A model generated the notes under the pieces. The model was given only the letters and a program-made list of their open reading frames with translations. It was not told the DNA's origin and ran no database searches. From Elusimicrobiota bacterium (GTDB taxonomy: Bacteria > Elusimicrobiota > Elusimicrobia > UBA1565 > UBA9628): DNA of 22,420 bases. The stretch's first letter is position 1, and each line of letters begins with the position of its first letter. The translations under genes were made by a program, and so were the position numbers. Of this stretch, positions 1 through 7,337 are shown piece after piece. The stretch lies in NCBI GenBank assembly GCA_028871595.1, contig JAGWMT010000020.1, positions 1 to 22,420 of the forward strand. The letters are read 5' to 3'.

Positions 1-558
1 CTCCCCTCGGCGGCGCCGGTCGTGCTCTTGTCCGGAGGGAGCAAGGGTTACGGCGATCTGGATGAGGCGGCCGCGGCGCTGCTGTCGTCGCATCCGCGTG
101 CGGTGCTGCTGGCCCTTTGCGGCGTGAACGACGGCCTGCGGCGCGCCCTCTCGGCCCGCGGGGAGGCGGGAGGGCGCCTCCGGGTGTTCGGCCCCCAGCC
201 GCCCGCCATGGTGGCGTCCGTGCTGGCGACTTGCGACCTCCACCTTGGGAAACCGGGGGGGCTGACGGCGGCCGAGAGCCTGGCGCTGTCGGTGCCCATG
301 GTCCTCACGCGCCCGCTGCCGGGCCAGGAGGACGCCAACGCGCGTTTTTTGCTGGACGCCGGCGCGGCGGAGGCCGGCGGGACACCCGCGGAGGCGGCGC
401 GGCTGTGCGCGCGCCTGCTCGACGATCCGCCGCGCCTGCGGGCCCTGGCGGCGGCGGCGGGCCGCGCGGGCCGGCCCCGGGCGGCCGCCCTGATCGCCGC
501 CGAGGCGGGCGGTTTGACTCGCAACGCGCAGACGTGTAAAATGAACCGTGGTGACTAA
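1..558 (+). CDS. GT28-family glycolipid glycosyltransferase, C-terminal fragment (MGDG synthase/UgtP-like)
   Basis: The reading frame is open from the first base of the window, so the 5' part is missing; the visible part is about 185 residues. It carries the nucleotide-sugar-binding half of a GT-B fold. A glycine-rich LLSGGS segment lies near the left edge, and further on come FGPQPP, HLGKPGGLTAAESLAL and PLPGQEDANARFL. The KPGGLT..E and PGQE..N signature is typical of the MGDG-synthase/processive diacylglycerol glucosyltransferase group, which adds sugars from UDP-sugar to diacylglycerol at the inner membrane. MurG has a related but different motif set, so it is a less likely identity. The last 11 bp overlap the GTG start of the peroxiredoxin gene, and that gene's promoter lies inside this coding region. 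The final residues (after about base 500) look non-conserved. The sugar and acceptor cannot be told from this fragment. Confidence 0.72.
   Translation, partial: LPSAAPVVLLSGGSKGYGDLDEAAAALLSSHPRAVLLALCGVNDGLRRALSARGEAGGRLRVFGPQPPAMVASVLATCDLHLGKPGGLTAAESLALSVPMVLTRPLPGQEDANARFLLDAGAAEAGGTPAEAARLCARLLDDPPRLRALAAAAGRAGRPRAAALIAAEAGGLTRNAQTCKMNRGD
514..542 (+). promoter_or_regulatory. Sigma70-like promoter for a leaderless peroxiredoxin transcript
   Basis: TTGACT (514-519), a 17-bp spacer and TAAAAT (537-542) form a near-consensus promoter inside the 3' end of the upstream glycosyltransferase gene. Only five bases (GAACC) separate the -10 box from the GTG start at 548, so transcription would begin at or beside the start codon and give a leaderless message. 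No Shine-Dalgarno sequence is visible before that GTG, which agrees with this reading. Confidence 0.6.
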
Positions 559-1021
559 GGCCCGCAAAGTCCTTTCCGCCGGCGACAAAGCGCCCGCGTT
601 CTCGGCGCATGACGAGACCGGTCGCGCCTGGTCCCTCAAGTCCCTGAAGGGCAAGACCGTGGTCCTCTATTTCTACCCGAAGGACAACACTCCCGGCTGC
701 ACGACGGAGGCCTGCGACTTCCGCGACCGCTACGACGCGTTCGCCAAGCGCAAGGTCGTGATCCTGGGCGTCAGCCCCGATTCCGCGAAGTCGCACGCCG
801 GCTTCAAGGCCAAGCACGGCCTCCCGTTCCCGCTCCTGGTGGACGAGGACAAGGCCATCTGCGAGGCCTACGGCGTCTGGAAGGAGAAGTCCATGTACGG
901 CCGCACGTTCATGGGCGTCGAGCGCTCGACTTTCGTCATCGGGCCCGACGGAAAGATCGTGGACGCGATCCGCAAAGTGTCGGTGACGGGCCATGCCCAA
1001 TCCATGCTGGAGGCCGTGTAA
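548..1021 (+). CDS. bcp: Thioredoxin-dependent peroxiredoxin, Bcp/PrxQ type
   Basis: This 157-residue protein has the usual length of the Bcp/PrxQ subfamily of peroxiredoxins, which reduce hydrogen peroxide and organic hydroperoxides in the cytoplasm using thioredoxin. The active-site segment YPKDNTPGCTTEACDF carries the peroxidatic cysteine at residue 51 and the resolving cysteine five residues later at 56, the E. coli Bcp arrangement. Downstream, VSPDS, the LLVDEDK strand and RSTFVIGPDGKI match the family. No signal peptide is seen. The GTG start at 548 sits five bases after a -10 box and has no ribosome-binding site. The TAA stop shares one base with the ATG of the ferredoxin gene, so the two are probably cotranscribed. 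Confidence 0.93.
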   Translation: MVTKARKVLSAGDKAPAFSAHDETGRAWSLKSLKGKTVVLYFYPKDNTPGCTTEACDFRDRYDAFAKRKVVILGVSPDSAKSHAGFKAKHGLPFPLLVDEDKAICEAYGVWKEKSMYGRTFMGVERSTFVIGPDGKIVDAIRKVSVTGHAQSMLEAV

Positions 1022-1479
1022 TGCCCGCTCCTCAGAACGACGCCCGCCGCGCCGCCCTCGTCAAGGGCGCCTCGAAAGCCAAGATCAAGGCCCGCATCGA
1101 CCTGGCCGGGTGCACCGGCTGCGAGGTCTGCATCGCGGTCTGCCCGGTCCCGACCTGCATCGAGAAGTTCGGCGACGACCCGTCCACTTTCGGCGTGTAC
1201 GTCAACTACGACATCTGCATCGGCTGCCAGCTGTGCGCGAAGGACTGCCCGTGGGAGACCATCAAGATGGTGCCCACCACCACCGTGTACGGCCACCAGA
1301 CCTCCATGGACTCCCAGTCCAACGCGGAGCATCCGATCTTCGCGAAGCTGGACCTGCTGCCCGAGGAAGTGAAGACGCCCGCCGTCGTGAGCGGCCACGT
1401 CCCGGGTCCGGTCCTGCCCATGCCCGCGCCCGTCGTCCCGCCCAAGCCGTCCGCGCCTCCTCCTCCCGCCGCGGCCTAA
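1021..1479 (+). CDS. 2x[4Fe-4S] ferredoxin with a proline-rich tail
   Basis: A 152-residue protein with two classical CxxCxxCxxxC cluster motifs: cysteines 31, 34, 37 and 41, and cysteines 66, 69, 72 and 76. An extra cysteine at 46 (CPVPTC) makes nine. Each fourth cysteine is followed by proline, as in bacterial dicluster ferredoxins, so the protein should carry electrons between redox enzymes. It differs from a minimal ferredoxin in having about 25 charged residues before the first cluster and a tail after residue 85 that ends in a long Pro/Ala stretch (about 125-152). The tail may be a flexible linker or docking segment. No signal peptide is seen, so it is probably cytoplasmic. The gene directly follows the peroxiredoxin gene (TAATG overlap), hinting at a shared oxidative-stress or redox role. 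The partner is unknown. Confidence 0.85.
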   Translation: MPAPQNDARRAALVKGASKAKIKARIDLAGCTGCEVCIAVCPVPTCIEKFGDDPSTFGVYVNYDICIGCQLCAKDCPWETIKMVPTTTVYGHQTSMDSQSNAEHPIFAKLDLLPEEVKTPAVVSGHVPGPVLPMPAPVVPPKPSAPPPPAAA

Positions 1480-1480
1480 C

Positions 1481-1700
1481 AGGCCGCTGAAAAACCCCTT
1501 GCGCGCCGGGTGAGGGTGCGTCCGGACATGGTGGAATGGCGTTTCCGTTAATTTCTCTCGCGCCGGCGCGAGCTCCCGCCCAGGTTGCGTCTAAACGGCG
1601 GCCTGAAGGGTTGCGATCCGCGTCCCGTCGAGCGGTTTTACGAACTTTGGGACCGGCATCTTCCCTGCGCAAGACCGCGCAAGGAGCTTTTCAGCAGCCC
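1481..1700. mobile_element. MITE-like element with 24-bp terminal inverted repeats
   Basis: The stretch directly after the ferredoxin stop is bounded by imperfect inverted repeats. The left arm (1481-1504) reads AGGCCGCTGAAAAACC then CCTTGCGC. The right arm (1677-1700), reverse-complemented, reads GGGCTGCTGAAAAGCT then CCTTGCGC. They match at 20 of 24 positions. The GGCYGCTGAAAA end is of the kind found on insertion-sequence termini, but I cannot assign a family. The 220-bp interior has no convincing gene; it holds a perfect 16-bp palindrome at 1557-1572. No clear target-site duplication is visible at the edges. It could be a MITE or the ends of a deleted insertion sequence. Confidence 0.55.
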
Positions 1701-1810
1701 GCTGACACGACAAACCGGTACATTCCCTCAATAGGCGTTTTCGCGGGGATGTCATAGGATCATGAGGGCTTTATTGCTTCCGGAAGTTTAGGCGGAAAGG
1801 AGGACGACCT

Positions 1811-2227
1811 ATGGCCAAAGATCCGGTCGGTGATGCCGGCACGCTGATCAAACTGTCCACTGACAAAACGGTGCGGGAGACCGCGGCGGCCTTGCAGGCC
1901 GCCGTTCAGGCCAATGACTTCGGCGTCATGCAGGTTCACAACCTCAAAGAGACCATGGCGAAGAAGGGCGTGGATTTCGCCCGTGAATGCCTGATCTTCG
2001 AGGTGTGTCAGCCTCAACAGGCGAAGATGGCGCTCGAGCAAAACATGAGCGTCTCCACCGCGCTGCCGTGCCGGATCTCCATTTATGAAGAGGGGGGGCA
2101 AACGATTCTGGCGGCGTTGAAACCGACCGATCTTCTGGCGATGTTCCATGCGCCGCAGTTGGAAGGAGTGGCCCGTGAAGTGGAAGCCGCGATCGTTAAA
2201 ATAATGAAGGAGGCCTCATGTCCGTGA
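1811..2227 (+). CDS. DUF302 family protein
   Basis: A 138-residue protein matching the DUF302 family, small alpha/beta proteins of unsettled function. Recognisable features are the repeated pattern of short amphipathic helices and strands (FGVMQVHNLKETM, ECLIFEVCQP), the LPCRISIYEEGG strand that is typical of the family, and the closing KPTDLLAMF segment. There is no signal peptide or membrane helix, so it is probably cytoplasmic. The start is well fixed by AAAGGAGG at 1796-1803, eight bases upstream of the ATG at 1811. Its stop overlaps the start of the outer-membrane protein gene by 10 bp, so the two are translationally coupled. The 130 bp before it are richer in A and T than the flanks, but I cannot pick a convincing promoter there. 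Confidence 0.82.
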   Translation: MAKDPVGDAGTLIKLSTDKTVRETAAALQAAVQANDFGVMQVHNLKETMAKKGVDFARECLIFEVCQPQQAKMALEQNMSVSTALPCRISIYEEGGQTILAALKPTDLLAMFHAPQLEGVAREVEAAIVKIMKEASCP

Positions 2228-3390
2228 GTTCGACCAAAAGCGTGCCAGATAAAAATTCCAGACGCTCGACGGCAATCCTGCGCGCCGGATTGTTGTGGGC
2301 GGCTCTGGCGGCTTCGGCGCGGGCCCAGATGAACATGGACCCTTACTTCACCGCGATCAATTATCCGCTCGAAAAGCATTCGCTGATGCTGATGGTTCTG
2401 CCGGATTTCCAGGTTGCACGGTACGGAAGCAATTTCGCCACGGGGATGCTCATGGCCCAGTACGGCATCACCCCTCAATGGACGGCCGGGGTCATGGCGG
2501 AGGGACAAAAGATTCAAGGAATGCCCGTCACTTATGGCGGCATGCGGTACGGCACTTATTTCCATCTGTTCCGCGACGACCGGTTTCTGAACCTGACGCT
2601 GTACGGCGAATACGAGGATCTGAATGAGGCGGCCCTGTATAAAATGGAGGTCGCCGGCTTTGGCCCCGAAGACCTGACCGGGCCTTTGGCGCCGGCGCGG
2701 CATGCCCCGGTGCGCACCTTTGAACAGCGCGTGATCGCCTATCACGACTGGGATCGGGTGAACGCGACCTTCAATTTCATCAGAGAAACCTCCCTCCAGT
2801 CGCCCCGTGGAAGCGATTACGGCTACGCTCTGGGCCTATTCTTCAAGCCGTCCGAGACGACGGGAACGATGGCCGGTATGGCCGACATGGCCGCGCCGCC
2901 GGCGCTTTCCATGAGTCGCTTCGGCTGCGGCTTGGAGCTGATCGGAGCGCTGGGCGATAACCGGAGGTTCGGCTTCTACTGGAACGCCCAACAACATTAC
3001 CTCGGTCCGGTTCTCACGTACGCCCTTTCTCCCCGCTGGTCGGCGCATCTCGAGCCCGCGTTCGGGCTTTCCGACGTCAGCGACCCCTTCGTGCTGCGCA
3101 CGGGGGTGACGTATATGTTCGGGCCGCGCGATCCCGGCGCCGCGGGAGGCGGCGCGGTTCACGCGGAGCTTCGTGTTGATCAACGGCGGGTCCTACGGCA
3201 CCACTTGCGCCCGGGTGGGCGGCATGCCTTCCAAGGCTTTGATTCAGATCGCCAACGACTTCCACCGCCGCCGCGCGTTTTCTCGAGAGGGCATCCTGGG
3301 CGGCCGGCGCTTGGTCCTCGACGCGAGGAAGGTCTTGGCACGAGTGCGTTCGCTCAGAGACGGCTTCATGGAAGGGCCCGCGGCGGCTGA
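2218..3390 (+). CDS. Outer-membrane beta-barrel-like protein with an abnormal read-through tail
   Basis: Residues 1-36 form a secretion signal: a basic N-terminus, the hydrophobic stretch AGLLWAALAASA and a likely cut after ARA. The mature part alternates short amphipathic strands and turns rich in Tyr, Phe and Gly, as in outer-membrane barrels. Striking segments are MDPYFTAINYPLEKHSLML, PDFQVARYGSNF and MLMAQYGITPQWTAGVM. It also has a Met/Ala-rich loop (TMAGMADMAAPPALSM). A natural barrel end is reached at TGVTYMFG, near residue 302 (base 3123). The remaining ~88 residues are Arg/Pro/His-rich and read out of frame through the remains of the next gene, so the original stop codon has probably been lost. 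It overlaps the DUF302 gene by 10 bp. I do not know the substrate; the pairing with DUF302 and the later cytochromes may mean metal or redox stress. Confidence 0.65.
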   Translation: MSVSSTKSVPDKNSRRSTAILRAGLLWAALAASARAQMNMDPYFTAINYPLEKHSLMLMVLPDFQVARYGSNFATGMLMAQYGITPQWTAGVMAEGQKIQGMPVTYGGMRYGTYFHLFRDDRFLNLTLYGEYEDLNEAALYKMEVAGFGPEDLTGPLAPARHAPVRTFEQRVIAYHDWDRVNATFNFIRETSLQSPRGSDYGYALGLFFKPSETTGTMAGMADMAAPPALSMSRFGCGLELIGALGDNRRFGFYWNAQQHYLGPVLTYALSPRWSAHLEPAFGLSDVSDPFVLRTGVTYMFGPRDPGAAGGGAVHAELRVDQRRVLRHHLRPGGRHAFQGFDSDRQRLPPPPRVFSRGHPGRPALGPRREEGLGTSAFAQRRLHGRARGG

Positions 3391-4121
3391 CCAGCGACGA
3401 GATATTCGAATTGAAGACGCTCCCCTCTTCTTTGGCCGTCATCGGGCTTGGCGCCGTCGGGCATTCCGCGTTTATCGGCGGCTTGGACGATCCCGCGGTC
3501 AACCGGCGCGCCATCGAAATCCTCGGCGAGGAATTCCCGCTGCGGCTGGGCCACGACGCCGTCGTCCATATGAAATCCTCCAGGCTCAGCGTGAGCGCGG
3601 GGCCGCGACGCTTCCTCGTCGAGAAGGTGCTCGTCGGCGCCGGCCGGCGGCCGAACATCGAGAGCCTCGGGCTCGAGAAACTGGGAATCAAGCTCTCCGC
3701 GCAAGGGCTCCCTGAATTCGACCCCTGCACGATGCCGATAGGCGCGCTCCTCCTGCTTCGCGCGCCGCGTCAGGCTGAGGATCATTTTTTGCCAGCCCAA
3801 CATCGCCGTCGTGGGATCGACCTGGGCGATCCTCAAGGGGCAGGACATCTGCGTTGGGGAAGCGGATTTCAGCGGCCAGGGGCGGGCGCTCATCATGTCC
3901 GAGAATGCGGGCCTGCTGAGGATCTACGCGCAGCGCCGTTCCGGGAGACTCCTCGGCGCGCAGATGGGCGCGCCCGGGGGGAACATCTCGCGCAGCTTCT
4001 CGCGATGGCGACCCAGCGATCCATGAGGTCGGCCCGCCGGTCCGCCGTCCGCGAAGCGCGGCTCACGGAAGAAATGTATTATGTGAATGACTCGCCGAGA
4101 ATGCCCTTCTGCCCGAGGTGA
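3130..4121 (+). pseudogene. Decayed dihydrolipoamide dehydrogenase-like flavoprotein
   Basis: Pieces of one pyridine-nucleotide-disulfide oxidoreductase run in order along the + strand but in all three frames. A GAAGGGAV remnant (near 3140, frame 1) may be the old FAD-binding glycine motif. Frame 2 then gives INGGSYGTTCARVGGMPSK (from about 3173), the redox-disulfide site, with its second cysteine replaced by glycine. Frame 3 gives LTSDEIFELKTLPSSLAVIG, then GLGAVG, EEFPLRLG and VLVGAGRRPNIESLGLEKLG. Frame 1 gives PNIAVVGSTWAILKG and the dimerisation-domain stretch DFSGQGRALIMSENAGLLR. A run of six G at about 3976-3981 appears to have lost one base, moving the frame to EHLAQLLAMATQRSM and a final RMPF. 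Large internal pieces are missing (NAD-binding middle, FAD-binding GD region). With many separate lesions and a missing catalytic cysteine, this is a true pseudogene rather than a sequencing slip. Confidence 0.88.
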
Positions 4122-4126
4122 CCCTC

Positions 4127-5167
4127 ATGAACTCGAAGACCGCCGTTCGCGAGCCGTCCGGCGCGCCCGTGCTCCCCGATAAGATCATGCAATTGGGGAT
4201 GGCGTTTTGGGCCTCCAAGACGCTGCTGAGCGCCGTGGAGATGGGAGTCTTCACCCATTTGGCGAAGCGGCCCGAGGACCTCGAAGGGCTCAAGAAGTGC
4301 TTTGGCCTGCATCCGCGCGCGGCGCGCGATTTTTTCGACGCGCTCGTGGCCCTCGGCATGCTGGAGCGCCGCGACGGGGTGTATTCCAACACGCCGGAAA
4401 GCGCGGCGTTTCTCGACAGCGCAAAACCCTCCTACATGGGCGGCATTCTGGAGATGGCCAACAACCGGCTCTATCCGTTCTGGGGCTCGCTGACGGAAGG
4501 TCTTAAGACCGGCCTGCCGCAGAACGAGGCGAAGTCGGGCGGGAATCCCTTCGACGTGCTCTATAAGGATCCCGCGCGTCTCAAGGAATTCTGCAAGGCG
4601 ATGACGGGCATCAGCCTGGGCGCCGCCCATGCCATCGCGTCGAAATTCCCGTGGCAGAACTACAAAACCTTTCTGGACGTGGGGACCACTCAGGGCGCCC
4701 TCCCCGTGACCGTGGCCAAAGCCCATCGTCATCTGCGGGGCGTCGGCATGGACCTCCCCGTCGTCGAGCCCGTCTTCCGTGAGTACGTCGGCGCGGCCGG
4801 CCTCGGCGATCGGCTGAGTTTCGCGACGTGCGATTTCTTCACGCAGGATTTGCCGAAGGCCGACGTGATCGTGATGGGCCATATTCTTCATGACTGGAAT
4901 CTCGAACAGAAGAAAATGCTCATCGGCAAGGCCTATAAGAGCCTGCCGGAGGGCGGCGCTCTCGTCATCTACGAAGCGCTGATCGACGACGACCGGAGCC
5001 AGAACGCGTTCGGCCTGCTGATGAGCCTGAACATGCTGGTCGAAACTCCCGGCGGCTTCGACTACACCGGCGCGGACTGCCGGGGCTGGCTGGGCGAGGC
5101 GGGGTTCCGAGAGTCCCGCGTCGAGCACCTCGTCGGGCCCGACTCGATGATCGTCGCCGTCAAGTAG
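4127..5167 (+). CDS. SAM-dependent O-methyltransferase, COMT/Methyltransf_2-like
   Basis: A 346-residue enzyme built like the plant-COMT/antibiotic O-methyltransferase family. The N-terminal 100 residues form the winged-helix dimerisation domain ([20 protein letters not shown] through the [11 protein letters not shown] segment). The Rossmann SAM-binding domain follows. Its motif I reads [13 protein letters not shown], where the usual glycine-rich DVGGGxG is partly replaced by Thr-Thr-Gln. GMDLPVVEP marks the end of strand 2, and [19 protein letters not shown] holds the HDW motif with the family's putative catalytic histidine. I chose ATG 4127 because GAGGTG lies seven bases upstream; an in-frame GTG at 4118 is less well placed. 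It follows directly on the dihydrolipoamide dehydrogenase debris. The methyl acceptor is unknown; neighbours do not suggest a full biosynthetic cluster. Confidence 0.82.
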   Translation: MNSKTAVREPSGAPVLPDKIMQLGMAFWASKTLLSAVEMGVFTHLAKRPEDLEGLKKCFGLHPRAARDFFDALVALGMLERRDGVYSNTPESAAFLDSAKPSYMGGILEMANNRLYPFWGSLTEGLKTGLPQNEAKSGGNPFDVLYKDPARLKEFCKAMTGISLGAAHAIASKFPWQNYKTFLDVGTTQGALPVTVAKAHRHLRGVGMDLPVVEPVFREYVGAAGLGDRLSFATCDFFTQDLPKADVIVMGHILHDWNLEQKKMLIGKAYKSLPEGGALVIYEALIDDDRSQNAFGLLMSLNMLVETPGGFDYTGADCRGWLGEAGFRESRVEHLVGPDSMIVAVK

Positions 5168-5277
5168 CCGGGTCCGAGCCTTCCCCGCGGCCTCTTCGAT
5201 GGCGGCGGATTCAATTGAGCGCGAATTCAGTTCGCGGGGCGCGGACTCCTGTTTACTGAAGCGGGACGGAGGTGGCC

Positions 5278-5616
5278 ATGTTCCGCTTCTCCGCGGCGCG
5301 CGCCGGCGACCTGGACGCCCTCGGACGCGGCCGTCGGTCTCCTGCAGCCCGCCCTGTACCGGAGCGGCGCCCTTTGGGAGGAGGGAAAGGTCTCCGTCGC
5401 CGACGAACACCGCTTCGCCGCCGTGAAGCGCCGCGCCTGCCGGGCCTTTCGGTGTCCATGCGTTCCGGCTTGGAGCGCGCCCGCTCCGTCACGGCGCGGG
5501 CCTCGGCCCTGCCTCGTCCGCCCCGCGTCGTCGGCGGGCTGGCGGCCCGCTTGCCGGAGGCCCGCGGCCTGCCGTGCGCCGAGACGGCGGACGATTTTCT
5601 TCGCGCCGCGAGTTGA
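5278..5616 (+). pseudogene. Remnant of a cobalamin (B12)-binding domain protein
   Basis: GGAGGT at 5271-5276 precedes ATG 5278, but the protein needs two frame changes to make sense. Frame 1 opens with MFRFSAARAGDLDAL. From about 5324 frame 2 reads DAAVGLLQPALYRSGALWEE, then GKVSVADEHRFAAV. The LWEEGKVSVADEH core is the signature of the helical cap next to B12-binding domains, as in methionine synthase-like proteins and CarH-type MerR photoregulators. Frame 1 returns at the end with RVVGGLAARLPEARGLPCAE and FLRAAS, resembling the end of a B12-binding Rossmann domain. The total of about 113 codons is roughly half of an intact cap plus Rossmann pair, so there is also an internal deletion. The 110 bp before it (5168-5277) show nothing recognisable. 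Confidence 0.6.
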
Positions 5617-5804
5617 CCGGCCCGGTCAGCGGCGACGCCCCGCCTGTGGACCAGCGGGTAGTCCTGCCCTAGGCGAATTTCGAACGAGGGGTGATGTTAA
5701 ACCCTCAATGAACGCGGATAAGTGATTAGGCGCCATGATGGCCGGAATGTTGCTACATGGCATTCGCCCTCGGTTTCACGCCATGGAGGGAAAGAGGAGC
5801 GAGC

Positions 5805-7325
5805 ATGCGCAAAGTCAGAGTGATTTGGGCGAGATTCAGTTTATTGCCGGTGGCCCTCTGTTTCGGCATTCTCGGGCTGCTTTGGATCGCCGCGCCGGCC
5901 ATTCATGATGCCCGGCACCTCTGTCCGTTGCGACCCGATGGAGTGAGCGAAGGCCACGCCGTCGCGTCTTTCGCGCGGCAGACGGGCATGTCCTGTGTGA
6001 TGTGCCACACGACTTTCCCGGAGTTGACTCCGTTCGGCCGGCGCTTCAAGCTGAACGGCTACACCATGACGACCAAGCCCGCGGACGTCTCCGACTACAG
6101 CGTGACCTCGGACACCGAGGCGGCCGTTCGCAACCTTGTTCTCAGCTACGTCTCTCCGGTCTCGTTTGTTCTGCAGTCCGCCTACGGCAAATGGAATCGA
6201 GCGCCGCTGGATCCGAACGCGGCCAAGAACACGAACGGCACGCCCTCCGGGGCCCAGACTCAAGGAGACACCGCCCTCTTTCCCGAGCAGTTCAGCCTCT
6301 TCTACGCGGGACGGGTCACAGACCAGATCGGCACCTGGATCATGATGACGTACGATGGGACCGCGGGCTCGGTCGGCATCGACAACACCGAGATCCGCTA
6401 TTCCGATCACACCCCCGACCGGCGTTGGGTCTGGGGGTCCTTCGTCAACAACACTCCGGGAATGCAGGATGTGTTCAACACGTCGTTGAGCGCCTTCGGC
6501 GTCCCTCTCTTCAACGTCCCGAGCCTCTATAATCTCGGCGTCGGCGCGGGCGGCCTGCGCGGACCGGTCATCGGCCAGCTCGCCGTCAACTCGGTGGGCG
6601 TGGGGGAATACGCTTGGTTCGACGACTCGCTGTACGCGGAGGCGAGCGTCTATCATTCCGGCTCGCCGGGAAGCATCGCCGTCGGCAACCCGACCCTGAC
6701 GGCGACCGGCTCTAAAGGCGCCTTGGATGGTCCCGCCCCCCGGGTAAGGCTTGCCTACGAGAGGGATTGGGGGCGGAACGCGCTCGAGTTCGGGGTCCTG
6801 GGCATGCAGACCCGCTACCTGCCGGGCGGGCTCGCCGACACCTTCGGCACGGCGAAATCCCCGACGCGGGCGAACCTTTACCGCGACGCCGGCGCGGACC
6901 TCCAGTACCAGTACATCGGGGACGACCACATCGTCACCTTGCTGGGCTCTTTCACCCGCGAGCACCAGTCCAACAACTCCGCTTTCCTCGCGGCGAACGG
7001 AGGCGCAAGCTACACGCACGCCGAGGACTACCTGAGCCAGACCTCGCTGACGGCCGAGTATTACTATCGGCGCCATTATGGCGGCCTTGTGAATTGGGTG
7101 GACACGACGGGCAACAAGGACCCGCTGATGAACGGCGGGGACGGCTCGCCCAAGAACCGATACTGGGTCTTCGAGCTCGATTACTTGCCGTGGCTCAACA
7201 CGAAATTCATCCTTCAGTACGACGTCTACACCATCGTCAACAACAACCAAAGTCCCTTCTTCGGGGTGAACACGAAGCCGTCGGACAACAACACCTTGGT
7301 CGCCGGGCTTTGGATGGCTTTTTAG
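5805..7325 (+). CDS. Cyc2-like outer-membrane porin-cytochrome fusion (monoheme cytochrome plus beta-barrel)
   Basis: A 506-residue secreted protein. Residues 1-33 hold a basic N-terminus and a hydrophobic segment (LLPVALCFGILGLLWIAAPA). Residues 56-86 read FARQTGMSCVMCHTTFPEL followed by TPFGRRFKLNGY, with one c-type heme motif CVMCH at 64-68. This N-terminal heme block, with FARQTG before and FGRxFKxxGY after, is the pattern of Cyc2, the iron-oxidising outer-membrane fusion protein. The remaining ~400 residues are a Tyr/Asn/Gly-rich run of amphipathic strands ending in ...VAGLWMAF, a barrel-type C-terminal aromatic. The heme would sit in or under the pore and pass electrons across the outer membrane. 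I start at ATG 5805 because AAAGAGGAG lies just upstream; an earlier in-frame start at 5757 would spoil the signal peptide. It precedes a triheme cytochrome by 12 bp. Iron oxidation is inferred, not shown. Confidence 0.72.
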   Translation: MRKVRVIWARFSLLPVALCFGILGLLWIAAPAIHDARHLCPLRPDGVSEGHAVASFARQTGMSCVMCHTTFPELTPFGRRFKLNGYTMTTKPADVSDYSVTSDTEAAVRNLVLSYVSPVSFVLQSAYGKWNRAPLDPNAAKNTNGTPSGAQTQGDTALFPEQFSLFYAGRVTDQIGTWIMMTYDGTAGSVGIDNTEIRYSDHTPDRRWVWGSFVNNTPGMQDVFNTSLSAFGVPLFNVPSLYNLGVGAGGLRGPVIGQLAVNSVGVGEYAWFDDSLYAEASVYHSGSPGSIAVGNPTLTATGSKGALDGPAPRVRLAYERDWGRNALEFGVLGMQTRYLPGGLADTFGTAKSPTRANLYRDAGADLQYQYIGDDHIVTLLGSFTREHQSNNSAFLAANGGASYTHAEDYLSQTSLTAEYYYRRHYGGLVNWVDTTGNKDPLMNGGDGSPKNRYWVFELDYLPWLNTKFILQYDVYTIVNNNQSPFFGVNTKPSDNNTLVAGLWMAF

Positions 7326-7337
7326 AGGGAGGCAGAG

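Noticed and set aside
1557..1572. Perfect 16-bp palindrome inside the MITE-like element
   Set aside because: It could be a protein site, but short GC palindromes are frequent here and nothing next to it supports an operator.
5700..5730. Possible FliA-type promoter before the porin-cytochrome gene
   Set aside because: A TAAA and a GCGGATAA block are present but only 12 bases apart instead of about 15, so the call is not supported.
5841..7250. 469-codon minus-strand frame opposite the porin-cytochrome
   Set aside because: No domain motif and biased Val/Arg/Gly composition; the plus strand has a heme motif and barrel pattern.
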